A DNA stretch of 42,731 nt, from the NCBI GenBank assembly GCA_029266415.1, contig JAQSWW010000026.1:1-42731 (forward strand). The letters are read 5' to 3'. Made by a program: the position numbers and the translations under genes. Of this stretch, positions 18,452-31,860 are shown one piece after another; the first letter of the stretch is position 1, and each line of letters starts with the position of its first letter. Source of the stretch: Actinomycetospora sp. Lineage in GTDB: Bacteria; Actinomycetota; Actinomycetes; Mycobacteriales; Pseudonocardiaceae. The notes under the pieces were generated by a model. The model had not been told where the DNA came from and searched no databases. It saw only the letters and a program-made list of their open reading frames with translations.

Positions 18452-18985
18452 TCACCGCAGGACGCGCTCCCGGACGAACGCCGTGATCTTCGCGGCCCGC
18501 AGGACGAGGTCGTCCACGGGCTCGATCGCCGTGAGGAGCCGCTCGCGCTCGGCGGGGTCCGCGACGCCCGCGAGGTCGACCTCGACGTCGACGCGGGCCG
18601 TGCCGGCGGCGGCGCGGACCGCCTCGGCCGCCGCGGCGAGGTCGACGGCGGCCGTGCGGCGCGCCAGCGGGCGCAGGGCCTCCACGAGACCCAGGAGGCG
18701 GTGGGCCAGGTCGATGACCTGCACCGACGAGCCTCCGGGCCCCACGGCGGCGCCCTCGTCGACGACGAGGCGCAGCGCGGTCGCGCGCAGCGCGTCCGCG
18801 TCGTCCCGCGTCCTCGCCAGGGCGTCGACGTGCTCGGCGGGCACCGCGGGCTCGGCGTCGCGGGCCGCCTTGGCCACGAGCGCCGCGCCGTGGGCGGCGT
18901 GCAGGGCGGCCCCGGCACGACCCCCCGGCCCGGGGCCGGGGGACGCGAGGGACTCCAGGAAGTGTTCGACCGTCTCGCTGCGCAC
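18452..18985 (-). CDS. Cyclodeaminase/cyclohydrolase (FTCD/FchA-like) family protein
   Basis: VEHFLESLASPGPGPGGRAGAALHAAHGAALVAKAARD resembles the FchA N-terminus; downstream of DMG oxidase in the same operon. Confidence 0.65.
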   Translation of the reverse strand: MRSETVEHFLESLASPGPGPGGRAGAALHAAHGAALVAKAARDAEPAVPAEHVDALARTRDDADALRATALRLVVDEGAAVGPGGSSVQVIDLAHRLLGLVEALRPLARRTAAVDLAAAAEAVRAAAGTARVDVEVDLAGVADPAERERLLTAIEPVDDLVLRAAKITAFVRERVLR

Positions 18986-19025
18986 AGAGGACCCCTTTCG
19001 CGGGGGCTCGCGGAGGCCCGGGGGG

Positions 19026-22097
<3,072 letters not shown>

Positions 22098-22105
<8 letters not shown>

Positions 22106-24845
22106 CGCGGCGCGCTCCTTCGGGGTCGACGAGGACGGTGTCGCCGATCTGCGCGGCCACCAGCTCGCCGCCGACGGGGACCCCCACGACCTCGCCGATG
22201 CGCTCGCGGCCGCCCTTGACCAGGGCGAGCGCGAACGGCCGGGCGAGGGCCGCGCTGTGGTAGCTGGAGGTGACGTGGCCGAGCATCGGGACCGGCGGGG
22301 CGGGCAGCCGCCCGTCCTCGGCGAGGTGCACGATCTGGGAGCCCTCGGGCAGCCTGGTCGCGGCGTCGACGGGCAGCAGGGAGACGAGCTGCTTGCGCAG
22401 CAGGTCCTGGTTCTGCGGGCGGGCGAAGGAGCGGCGGCCGAGGAAGTCGGGCTTCTTCCTCGACACCGCCCAGCCGAGGCCGAGGTCGTGCGGCGAGACG
22501 GTGCCGTCGGTGTCCTGCCCGATGATCGGGTAGCCCTTCTCGGCCCGGAGGACGTGCATCGTCTCGGTGCCGTACGGCGTGATCCCGTAGGGCCGGCCGG
22601 CCTCGATCAGCCGGTCCCACAGCGCGGGCGCGTACCAGGAGCTGACGGCGACCTCGAAGGCGAGCTCGCCGGAGAACGAGATGCGCGCGAGGCGGACGGG
22701 CACGCCGTCGAGGGCGGTGTCCTGCCAGCTCATGAAGCCGAACGCGTCGTTGCCCACGTCGAGGTCGGCGAAGACCGCGCCGACGACGTCGCGGGAACGG
22801 GGCCCCGCCACCGCGAAGATCGAGAGCTGCTCGGTGACCGAGGTCAGCCGCACCCGCAGGTCCGGCCACTCGGTCTGGAGCCACTCCTCCATCCAGTCGA
22901 GGACGGGCGCGGCGTTGCCGGTCGTGGTGGTGACGAGGAAGCGGTCGTCGGCCAGGCGCAGCACGGTGCCGTCGTCGAAGACCATGCCGTCGTTTCCGCA
23001 CATGACGCCGTAGCGCACGCGCCCGACCTTCAGGCTGCTCATCATGTTCGTGTAGAGCCGGTCGAGCAGGACCGCCGCGTCCGGGCCGCGGACGTCGATC
23101 TTGCCGAGGGTCGAGCCGTCCAGGATCCCGACGCCGGTCCGCACCGCGGCGCACTCGCGCAGCACCGCGGCGGTCATGTCCTCCCCGGGCTGCGGGTAGT
23201 GCCGGGCGCGCTTCCACTGCCCGACGTCCTCGAACTCCGCGCCCGCGGCGACGTGGCGGTCGTGGATCGCCGTCGTCCGCACGGGGTCGTAGAGGTCGCC
23301 GCGCGCCCGGCCGGCCAACGCGGCGAACGCGACGGGCGTGTACGGCGGGCGGAAGGTGGTCGTGCCGAGGTCCTCGATCGGCCGGCCGAGCAGCTCCGCG
23401 GTGATGCCCGAGGCGACGACCCCGGACGTCTTGCCCTGGTCGTGCGCGGTACCGATCGTCGTGTAGCGCTTGACGTGCTCCACCGAGCGCATGCCCGCGC
23501 CCACGGCCCGGGCGATGTCGGCGACGGTGGCGTCGCGCTGGAGGTCGACGAACTGGCGGGCGGGCTCGCCCGCGGTGCGCCAGAGCACCATCGTCGGCTC
23601 CCCGTGCTCCTCCTCCGCGTGCGGCGCGTCCGCGCCGCCGGCCTGGCGCAGGCACCCGGCGAGGTCGAGGGTGCCGTCGGCGGCGCCGACGACCTCGACC
23701 CCCGGCAGCGGCGCCGCGGGCCGGAAGGCGCCGAGCGCGGGGTCCCACCCCAGGCGGCCCCCGACGTGGGTGAACAGGTGCACGGTGGGATTCCAGCCGC
23801 CGCTGACCAGCAGCAGGTCGCAGGGCACCTCGCGGCGCTCCGCCCCCACCAGCGCCGCAGTCACGCGGTCGTCACCCAGCGTCCCGTGGACCTGCGTGTC
23901 CGCGGAGACCTCGATGCCGCGCTCGGCGCACCGCCGGGCCCAGACCTCGGGGACCCGCGCGCGGGCGTCCAGGACCCGGACCGCGGCACCGGCGTCGTGC
24001 AGGTCGACCGCCGCGGAGTACGCGGCGTCGTCGCTGGTGAACACGACGACCTCGCGACCGGCGAGCACGCCGTGGCGGTGCAGGAAGTCGCGCGCCGCCG
24101 AGGCGAGCATGACGCCCGGGCGGTCGTCGTCCTCGAACACGACGGGCCGCTCGATCGCGCCGGCGGCGATGACCACCCGCGCGGCGCGGATGCGGTGGAC
24201 GCGCTGGCGGGACGCGCCCCGCTCGCGGCGCTCCAGGGCCAGGACCAGGCCGTCGTCGTAGTGCCCGAACGCCGTGGTGCGCTGCAGGTGGGTGACACGG
24301 GGGTCCGCCGCCAGCTCGGCGACGACGTCGGCGACGAACTCCCGCGACGGGCGGCCGTCGATGGTCTCGGTGCCGGTGAGCGTGCCGCCGGGCTCGGGGC
24401 GGTCGTCGACGAGGACGACGTCGAGCCCGTCGCGGGCGGCGCGGCGGGCCGCGGTCAGCCCGGCGGGGCCGGCGCCGACGACGAGGACGTCGCAGTGGAC
24501 GTGGCGGTGGTCGTAGCGGGCGACGTCGGCGACGTCGGAGAGCCGGCCCTGCCCGTTCACGCCGCGGGCGACCAGGCCGTCGGTGATCTCGACCGTGGAG
24601 GCGAGCACCATCGGCTCGGGAAACGGCTCCTCGATCTGGACAAGGCCCGTCGGGTCCTCGACCCACGCGGCGCCGATGCCGCGGGGACGCCCGAACTTGA
24701 CGCTGGTGCCCAGCGGGCGGGCGTCGTGGGCGAGCAGCACCGAGGCGAGGGTGTCGCCGGGGTGGCCCGTGTACTCGGTGCCGTCGACGGTGACGGTCAC
24801 CGTGCGGCTGCGGTCGACGCGGCCGTAGCCCTCGATCCTGCTCAC
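22098..24845 (-). CDS. soxA: Sarcosine oxidase alpha subunit
   Basis: SVKFGRPRGIGAAWVEDPTG; CDVLVVGAGPAGLTAARRAARDG; GIGILDGSTLGKIDVRG-type and ISFSGELAFEV GcvT motifs; GTG start. Confidence 0.95.
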
Positions 24846-25117
24846 GGGGTCGCCTCCGATCCGGCGAGGGGGCCGACGCTGACGAACTGGTGGGTGCGGG
24901 TGTCGCGCACCGCGGTGAACCAGCGGCGGCAGCCCGCGCTGTGGGCCCAGCGCTCGGCGAAGGGGCCCTTGGGGTTGTCGCGGAAGAACACGTAGCGGGC
25001 CCACTGCTCGTCGGTCAGCCCCGCGGGATCCGCCGGGTACGCGACGTGCGCCTGGCCGCCGTAGGAGAACTCGAGCTCCTCGCGGGGGCCGCACCAGGGG
25101 CAGGCGATGAGTTGCAC
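24842..25117 (-). CDS. soxD: Sarcosine oxidase delta subunit
   Basis: MQLIACPWCGPREELEFSYGGQAHVAYP; GCRRWFTAVRDTRTHQF. Confidence 0.95.
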   Translation of the reverse strand: MQLIACPWCGPREELEFSYGGQAHVAYPADPAGLTDEQWARYVFFRDNPKGPFAERWAHSAGCRRWFTAVRDTRTHQFVSVGPLAGSEATP

Positions 25118-25129
25118 GGGTGTCTCCGC

Positions 25130-26368
25130 TCAGTGCGCGACGGCGGCGGCGCCGTGCTCGTCGACGAGGGCCCCGGTGACGAACCGGTCGAGCCCGAAGG
25201 GGGCGATGAGGGGGTGCGGGCGGCCGTGGGCGACGGTGTCGGCGAACGCCCAGCCGATGCCCGGGGTGGCCTTGAACCCGCCGGTCCCCCAGCCGCAGTT
25301 GAGGAACACGTTGTCGTAGGGGGTGCGCCCGACGATCGGGCTGGCGTCGGGCGTGACGTCGACGACGCCGGCCCAGCTGCGCAGCAGGTGCGCGCGGGCG
25401 AACACCGGGAAGAGCTCGACGGCGGCCGCCATCTGGCGCTCGATGATGTGGAAGGCGCCGCGCTGGGCGTAGCCGTTGTACGAGTCGACGCCCGCGCCCA
25501 TCACCAGCTCGCCCTTGTGCGCCTGCGAGACGTACACGTGCACGGCGTTGGACATGACGATCGTCGGGTGCACGGGCTCGAGGAGCTCCGAGACGAGCGC
25601 CTGCAGCGGGTGCGACTGCAGGGGCGCGGGGACGCCGAGCATGTCGAGCAGCACCGAGGTGTGGCCCGCGGCGCAGAGGGCGACGGTGCCGCAGCCGATG
25701 TCGCCGCGCGTCGTGCGGACGCCGGTCACGCGGTCGCCGTCGGTGACGAAGCCCGTGACCTCGCAGTCCTGGATGATGTCGATGCCGGCGTCGCTGGCGC
25801 GGCGGGCGAAGCCCCAGGCCACGTAGTCGTGCTTCGCGATCCCCGCCCGCGGCTGGAACGTCGCGCCCTGCACCGGGTACCGGATGTCGGCGGAGACGTT
25901 GACGATCGGGCAGACCTTCGCCACCTCGTCGGGGTCGAGCCACTCGGCGTCGATCCCGTTGAGCTTGTTGGCCTCGACGCGGCGCACCGAGTCGCGGACG
26001 TCCTGCTCGGTGTGGGCGAGGTTGAGCACGCCGCGCTGGCTGAACAGGATCGGGTAGCCGAGGTCCTCCTCGAGCCCCTCCCACAGCCTGAGCGCGTGCT
26101 CGTAGATGCCCGCGGACTCGTCCCACAGGTAGTTCGAGCGGATCAGCGTGGTGTTGCGGGCCATGTTCCCGCCCGCCAGCCAGCCCTTCTCCACGACGGC
26201 GACGTCGGTGATGCCCAGCTTCGCCAGGTAGTGCGCGGTGGCCAGGCCGTGTCCCCCGCCGCCGACGATGACGACGTCGTAGGACCTCTGGGGCTCGGCG
26301 TCGCGCCAGAGGGCGTCGGGGTGCTCGGGCAGCGCGGCGCCCGGCGGTGTGGCGTGTGCGGTCGTCAT
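25130..26368 (-). CDS. soxB: Sarcosine oxidase beta subunit
   Basis: [56 protein letters not shown]. Confidence 0.95.
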   Translation of the reverse strand: MTTAHATPPGAALPEHPDALWRDAEPQRSYDVVIVGGGGHGLATAHYLAKLGITDVAVVEKGWLAGGNMARNTTLIRSNYLWDESAGIYEHALRLWEGLEEDLGYPILFSQRGVLNLAHTEQDVRDSVRRVEANKLNGIDAEWLDPDEVAKVCPIVNVSADIRYPVQGATFQPRAGIAKHDYVAWGFARRASDAGIDIIQDCEVTGFVTDGDRVTGVRTTRGDIGCGTVALCAAGHTSVLLDMLGVPAPLQSHPLQALVSELLEPVHPTIVMSNAVHVYVSQAHKGELVMGAGVDSYNGYAQRGAFHIIERQMAAAVELFPVFARAHLLRSWAGVVDVTPDASPIVGRTPYDNVFLNCGWGTGGFKATPGIGWAFADTVAHGRPHPLIAPFGLDRFVTGALVDEHGAAAVAH

Positions 26369-27657
26369 GCCTGCAGCTCCGGGTAGAGGGGGTGGCGGTC
26401 GGCGAGGGCGGCGACGCGGTCGGCGAGGGCGTCGAGCTCGGCGTCGGTGACGTCCGGGCGCAGCGCGCGGGCGACGACGTCGGCGACGACGCGGAAGTCG
26501 TCGGTGTCGAACCCGCGGGTGGCCAGCGCGGCGGTGCCGATGCGGACCCCGGAGCTGACCATCGGCGGGCGGGGGTCGAACGGGACGGCGTTGCGGTTGA
26601 CCGTGATCCCCACACGGTGCAGGCGGTCCTCGGCCTGCTTCCCGTCGAGCTCGGAGTCGCGCAGGTCGACCAGGACGAGGTGGACGTCGGTGCCGCCGGA
26701 GACCACGCCGATGTCCGGCTCCTCGAGGAGCCGCTCGGCGAGGATGCGGGCGCCGGCGAGCGTGCGCTCCTGGCGCTCACGGAACTCCGGCTGCGCGGCC
26801 AGCCCGAACGCCACGGCCTTCGCGGCGATCACGTGCTCGAGCGGCCCGCCCTGCTGACCGGGGAAGACGCTCGAGTTCAGCTTCTTGGCGAGCTCGCGCG
26901 TGCCCGCGAGGATCACGCCACCGCGCGGGCCACCGAGCGTCTTGTGCGTCGTCGACGTGACCACGTGGGCGTGCGGCACGGGCGAGGGGTGCAGGCCGGC
27001 GGCGACGAGGCCGGCGAAGTGCGCCATGTCGACCATGAGCCAGGCGCCCACCGCGTCGGCGATCCGCCGGAACGCGGCGAAGTCCTGCTGGCGCGGGTAG
27101 GCCGACCAGCCCGCGATGATCAGCTTCGGGTGGTGTGCGTGCGCGAGCCGCTCGACCTCGGCCATGTCGACGCGGTGGTCGTCCTCGCGGACGTGGTAGG
27201 CGGCGACGTCGTAGAGGCGGCCCGAGAAGTTGAGGTGCATGCCGTGCGTGAGGTGGCCGCCGTGGGCCAGCGCGAGGCCGAGGATCGTGTCCCCGGGTGC
27301 GAGCAGGGCGGCCATGACCGCGGCGTTGGCCTGCGCTCCGGAGTGGGGCTGGACGTTGGCGTACTCGGCGCCGAACAGGTCCTTCAGCCGGTCGATCGCG
27401 AGCTGCTCGACGACGTCGACGTGCTCGCAGCCGCCGTAGTACCGCCGCCCCGGGTAGCCCTCGGCGTACTTGTTCGTCAGGACCGAGCCCTGCGCCTCCA
27501 TGACCGCCTGCGGCGCGAAGTTCTCGCTCGCGATCATCTCGAGCGTGCGGTCCTGCCGCCGGAGCTCCGCCACGACCTGGGCGTGGACCTCGGGATCGGT
27601 GTCGGCGAGCGACCGGCCGAGCGCCGCGGCGTGGTCGGGAGCGGTTGTGATCGACAT
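26365..27657 (-). CDS. glyA: Serine hydroxymethyltransferase
   Basis: [59 protein letters not shown] lysine. Confidence 0.97.
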   Translation of the reverse strand: MSITTAPDHAAALGRSLADTDPEVHAQVVAELRRQDRTLEMIASENFAPQAVMEAQGSVLTNKYAEGYPGRRYYGGCEHVDVVEQLAIDRLKDLFGAEYANVQPHSGAQANAAVMAALLAPGDTILGLALAHGGHLTHGMHLNFSGRLYDVAAYHVREDDHRVDMAEVERLAHAHHPKLIIAGWSAYPRQQDFAAFRRIADAVGAWLMVDMAHFAGLVAAGLHPSPVPHAHVVTSTTHKTLGGPRGGVILAGTRELAKKLNSSVFPGQQGGPLEHVIAAKAVAFGLAAQPEFRERQERTLAGARILAERLLEEPDIGVVSGGTDVHLVLVDLRDSELDGKQAEDRLHRVGITVNRNAVPFDPRPPMVSSGVRIGTAALATRGFDTDDFRVVADVVARALRPDVTDAELDALADRVAALADRHPLYPELQA

Positions 27658-27678
27658 GCGTGGTCCTCTTGCTCGCCA

Positions 27679-27688
27679 ACTGATATAT
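27679..27688. promoter_or_regulatory. Candidate GntR operator upstream of glyA (ACTGATATAT)
   Basis: Reverse complement is the same 10-mer as at 17711-17720. Confidence 0.45.
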
Positions 27689-27775
27689 CTACTGCCGAGG
27701 ACTGTAGACACGGCGGTTCCGCGTCGTCAACACTCGGCCCGGACGGGAGCAGTCGACGGCGAAGGAGGCCGCGAG

Positions 27776-28000
27776 ATGACGGACCTGTGGACGGCGGGGT
27801 TCGAGATGGGGCGGCTGGACCAGCAGCTCGCCGCCAGGGTCCTGCGCGACCAGAAGGTGGGCCTGACGATCCGGCGCGTCAACCGTGCCGAGGCGGCGGC
27901 GATCGCCCGCCGCCACGGCTACGTGCTGCATGTCCACGACGTCGAGGAGCCGGACCGCGTGTGGGCGGAGTTCTGGCCGGACGCCGCGACCGGCTCCTGA
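27776..28000 (+). CDS. Hypothetical protein, 74 aa
   Basis: MTDLWTAGFEMGRLDQQLAARVLRDQKVGLTIRRVNRAEAAAIARRHGYVLHVHDVEEPDRVWAEFWP; amino-acid composition looks coding. Confidence 0.55.
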   Translation: MTDLWTAGFEMGRLDQQLAARVLRDQKVGLTIRRVNRAEAAAIARRHGYVLHVHDVEEPDRVWAEFWPDAATGS

Positions 28001-28142
28001 GGATGGCTCCCCGGGCGCAGGCTCGCGCGCGCTCCCTCCGGTCGACACCGGGTCGTCCCCGCGGCAGGGTGGGCCGGGCCGCCCCGGACCTCGTCGGCGA
28101 CGTCTCCCGTGCGGGGCGGGGGCCCGAGGCGCAGAGGACGTC

Positions 28143-28484
28143 ATGACGCAGTCCGGACGGAGCAGGGACAGGCTGCGCGTCGAGCGCGAACTGCGCGAGG
28201 CGGAGCGGGTCCTGGCCCACCTGCGCGGCATCACCCTCGATGAGGCCGCACGGGCGTTGGGTGATCACGCGAGCCTGACGGGCACCTCGGTCCTCGAGGT
28301 GGCCCGCGACGTGCTCGCGCACCGCCCGGTCATCCGGCCACGGGTCCTGCGGCACATCACGGACCTGGAGTCGTGGGCCGAGACCGGCCGGGCCGGCACC
28401 GACGCCTCGGGACCCGGCGTCCCCACGCAGCGCACGATGTCGCCCGGGGACGACGGCACCGGCGACACCGATCACTCGCACTGA
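28143..28484 (+). CDS. ANTAR-domain-like small protein
   Basis: VERELREAERVLAHLRGITLDEAARALGDHASLTGTSVLEVARDVL matches the ANTAR helical pattern. Confidence 0.5.
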   Translation: MTQSGRSRDRLRVERELREAERVLAHLRGITLDEAARALGDHASLTGTSVLEVARDVLAHRPVIRPRVLRHITDLESWAETGRAGTDASGPGVPTQRTMSPGDDGTGDTDHSH

Positions 28485-28494
28485 CCGGTGGCGG

Positions 28495-28782
28495 CTACAC
28501 CTCGGTCGTGGGCGTGGGCCGGCCGCTGCGCTCGGTGCCGGCACGCGCCCGGCGGTGCAGCAGCCACGGGGCGCAGGCGACGGCCAGCAGCAGCACGGCC
28601 TGGCCGGCCAGTCCGAGCAGGACGAGACACACGGCGACGACGACACCGAGACCGGCGACGACGGCCCGCCAGGACGGTCTCCACCGGCGCGGCGGGTCGA
28701 GCCTCCCCCGGAGGTCGGGATCGTCCTGGTCGAGCCCCTGCTCGATCGCGCTCAGGATGCGGCGTTCCCGTTCGTTCAGCAC
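28495..28782 (-). CDS. DUF3040-type membrane protein
   Basis: MLNERERRILSAIEQGLDQDDPDLRGRL N-terminus plus TM segments. Confidence 0.75.
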   Translation of the reverse strand: MLNERERRILSAIEQGLDQDDPDLRGRLDPPRRWRPSWRAVVAGLGVVVAVCLVLLGLAGQAVLLLAVACAPWLLHRRARAGTERSGRPTPTTEV

Positions 28783-29096
28783 CTCGGCCTCCCTGGCCTC
28801 GACCGTCGTCCGACGTCAGGAGGGGGACCCTGCCCGGACCCTCCGGTCAGGTGCGTGCCTGTTCGGACCACGACACCGGGGGCCGGGGCGTCGAGAACAC
28901 GGAGCGTAAGGCCCTGCGCGGACCCCCACAAGCGCCGCATCACGAGGCCGTACGCCCCCCGCCGGACACCGTCACCGGCCGCCCGCGACCGGGTGCGCGG
29001 CGGGCGCTCCGCCTGTAGTTTCGCCGGCTCGTACCGCGACGTCGCCCCGGCCCCCGGCGACCCGCCCTTCGGCGTTACCGGGAGGCCGCAGACGCC

Positions 29097-29345
29097 ATGA
29101 CTCCTCACACCGTCGTCCCGCTGAGCCCGCGTGCGGACGCCCCCGAGCCGCTCGGGTGCACCGACCGGTCGCGGGCGCTCGGGGCGTTCGCCGACGTGCT
29201 CGACCTGGTCGGCGAGGCCGTCACGGCGGCCACCGTCTGCATCGGCGCCGTGCTGGGCTCTGCCCTCGCACCCGCGCGCCGGGTCCGCGTCGACCACCAC
29301 GGGCGGACGTCGGAGCTCACCGGACAGGTACCTCGGCGAGGCTGA
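29097..29345 (+). CDS. Hypothetical protein (weak)
   Basis: ATG ORF with some non-random composition; overlaps the antisense extension of the formamidase frame. Confidence 0.25.
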   Translation: MTPHTVVPLSPRADAPEPLGCTDRSRALGAFADVLDLVGEAVTAATVCIGAVLGSALAPARRVRVDHHGRTSELTGQVPRRG

Positions 29346-29394
29346 TGCCCGCCGCCGCATCGAGCACGGCCGCCACCACCTCGTCCGGGTGCGA

Positions 29395-30626
29395 TCACCG
29401 CCCTGGTCGACCCGGGCCGGGCCGTTCTTGCCGGGCTTGACGTCGAAGTCGAAGATCCCGGTCGGGATGTAGACGGTGGAGCACGAGTTGGGGATGTCGA
29501 CCACGCCGGAGAGCCGGCCCTCGATCGGCGCGGCGCCCAGGATCATGTAGGCCTGGATGGGCGAGTAGCCGAAGGTCGTCAGGTAGTCGATCGCGTGCAG
29601 GCACGCCCGCTGGTACGACAGGTGCGAGTCGAGGTAGCGCTGCTCCCCGTCGAGCGTCACCGACGTGCCGGAGAAGGCGATCCACTCGCTGTACTGCGGG
29701 TCGGTGTTGCCCGGGATGAAGATCGCGTTCTCGCTCACCCCGTACGTCGACATCCCGCCCTTGATGAGGTCGACGTGCAGGTCGATGAAACCGCCCATCT
29801 CGATCGCGCCGCAGAAGGTGATCTCGCCGTCGCCCTGCGAGAAGTGCAGGTCGCCCATCGAGAGGTTCGCGCCGTCGATGAACACCGGGTAGAAGACCCG
29901 GCTGCCCTTGGTGAAGTTCTTGATGTCCTGGTTGCCGCCGTTCTCCCGCGGCGGCGCGGTGCGGGCCGCCTCGTTGCGGGCCCGTTCGAAGTCGTCGCCG
30001 GAGAGCGACCCGAGGATCGCGGCCTCCGGCTGGGGCGGCAGGGCGAGCGGCGGCACCCGCTGGGGGTCGGTGTCGATCAGGGCCTGCTCGCGGGCGTTCC
30101 ACTTGCGCAGCAGGTCGTGCGAGGGCGCGGTGCCCATGAGGCCGGGGTGCACGATCCCGGTGAAGGCCACCCCCGGCACGTGCCGCGACGTGGCCCGGCC
30201 ACCCATGAAGTCCCAGATCACCTTGTAGGCGTCGGGGAAGTGCTCGGTGAGGAAGCCGCCGCCGTTGGTCTTGGCGAACACCCCGGTGTAGCCCCAGCCC
30301 TGCCCGGCCAGTGGACCGGAGTCCTCCTGCGGGATCGGGCCGACGTCGAGGATGTCCACGATCAGGAGGTCGCCGGGCTCGGCGCCCTCGACCGAGATCG
30401 GGCCGGAGAGCACGTGCACGTTGTTCAGCGGTGCGTGGAGGATGTCGTCGGCGGAGTCGTCGTTGACGATCGCGCCGTCGAACCACTCGCGGCAGTCCAC
30501 GCGGAACACGTCGCCCGGCCTGACGTGCACCTGGGCGGGCACGTCGGGGTGCCACCGGTTGTGGCCGACGATCTGCTGCTCGGTGAACTTCTTGCTGCTG
30601 TCGAGCGGGAACACCTTCTGCGGCAT
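29395..30626 (-). CDS. fmdA: Formamidase / acetamidase family; 3' end probably frameshifted
   Basis: FTEQQIVGHNRWHPDVPAQVHVRPGDVFRVDCREWFDGAI...PTGIFDFDVKPGKNGPARVDQG; expected about 410 aa; the annotated frame runs on to 28776. Confidence 0.85.
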
Positions 30627-30668
30627 CGGATCTCTCCCTGGTCGGGGTCGTGCGGAGGTCGGCGGACG

Positions 30669-31307
30669 TCAGGCGACGGCGTGGTCGCCGGTGGGGGCCG
30701 GGGTCGCGGGGGTGTGCTGCGCCCGCCGGGCCCACGGGATCAGCAGGACGAACACGACGACGCCGAAGATCGCGAGGCCGATCGCGAGCTGGGGCCCGAT
30801 CGCGGCGAAGGTGCCGGTCAGGAGCAGGAGCGCGGGAATCCAGGCCGTGACCCAGCCCTGGATGGCGCACACCGCCCCGGTGTAGCGCCCGATCCCGGCG
30901 CGCTTGCGGCCGAGGAGCACGAAGAACAGTGACCAGAGGAACGCCCAGTACAGCCAGATGACGCCGAAGGCGGGGTCGGCGAGGCGGGTGAAGTTGAGGA
31001 ACGAGAAGACGAGCGCGGTGACGGCGACGAACAGGCAGAAGTAGCCGAGCCCGGTGCTGTCGAGGTCGTAGGTCAGGTTCACCGCGACGTAGAGGTAGGT
31101 GAAGGAGAACAGGAACAGGCCCGACGCCCCGAGGATGACGTCGGTGTCGCCCTCCGCGGTGAAGATCAGGTAGAGGGGGGTGATGATCTGCAGCCCGCCG
31201 ACGAAGAAGTTCATCGGTGCGGCCGATCGCGCCTCGACCCACCCCAGCAACATCGCGCCGTTGATGAACAGGACGGCGCCCACGAAGAGCAGGCCGACGC
31301 TAGCCAC
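30669..31307 (-). CDS. amiS: AmiS/UreI family amide/urea channel
   Basis: GLLFVGAVLFINGAMLLGWVEARSAAPMNFFVGGLQIITPLYLIFTA; six TM segments. Confidence 0.9.
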   Translation of the reverse strand: MASVGLLFVGAVLFINGAMLLGWVEARSAAPMNFFVGGLQIITPLYLIFTAEGDTDVILGASGLFLFSFTYLYVAVNLTYDLDSTGLGYFCLFVAVTALVFSFLNFTRLADPAFGVIWLYWAFLWSLFFVLLGRKRAGIGRYTGAVCAIQGWVTAWIPALLLLTGTFAAIGPQLAIGLAIFGVVVFVLLIPWARRAQHTPATPAPTGDHAVA

Positions 31308-31441
31308 GGGACGTCACTCGGATCAGCACGGATGCCTCCAGGAGGGGAGCCCCCACGGGACGAGGGCAGGGCGGGACGGCACGGGGCGGGTGGCGCCGCG
31401 CTGCCGGGTCGGCCGGCGAGGGCCGGGCGGGTGCGGGTGGG

Positions 31442-31729
31442 TCAGGGCCGCGGCAGCGCCGCGGTGCGGGGGTCGAGAGGGGCCGGGCGGGGCGCCCGCG
31501 AGGTCCGGGAGGGCGGCGCGGAGACCACCGTGGGCTCGGTGCGCGAGGCCTCGGCCCGATCGATCGCGGCCATTCGCGTGCGGTCGGCCAGCCCGAGCAT
31601 CGGCGCCGTGACCATGCGCGCCGCCTCGCCGCCGCAGATCGGGCACGGGATCGCCGGCGGCGCGGCGCCCATGGGCCACATGGCCTCCACGGCGCCGTCA
31701 TCGCCGCACCGATACGCGTAGAGGGGCAT
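31442..31729 (-). CDS. fmdB: FmdB-family zinc ribbon protein
   Basis: MPLYAYRCGDDGAVEAMWPMGAAPPAIPCPICGGEAARM. Confidence 0.8.
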   Translation of the reverse strand: MPLYAYRCGDDGAVEAMWPMGAAPPAIPCPICGGEAARMVTAPMLGLADRTRMAAIDRAEASRTEPTVVSAPPSRTSRAPRPAPLDPRTAALPRP

Positions 31730-31776
31730 CGGTCGGGCTCCCTTCACTCGTGGCCCGGGAGCCGATACATGCACGA

Positions 31777-31823
31777 GAAATGATTTCCCAGGAAAATTAG
31801 CGAGGGTCGGCCGACGCTGTCAA
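31777..31823 (-). promoter_or_regulatory. Promoter plus nested inverted repeats for the fmdB-amiS-fmdA operon
   Basis: Minus strand TTGACA (31818-31823), 18-nt spacer, TAATTT (31794-31799); GAAATGATTTCCCAGGAAA at 31777-31795. Confidence 0.55.
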
Positions 31824-31860
31824 CGACCGTGGCGGACCGTCGCGCTCCGGGGTCGGACGG

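Noticed and set aside
28776-29394. Extended C-terminal domain of formamidase
   Set aside because: Composition is low-complexity and overlaps DUF3040 upstream and intergenic sequence; more likely frame overrun.
31743-31800. GlnR binding box in the amide promoter
   Set aside because: No convincing GTAAC-n6-GAAAC-like spacing; the nested palindrome is reported without assigning a regulator.
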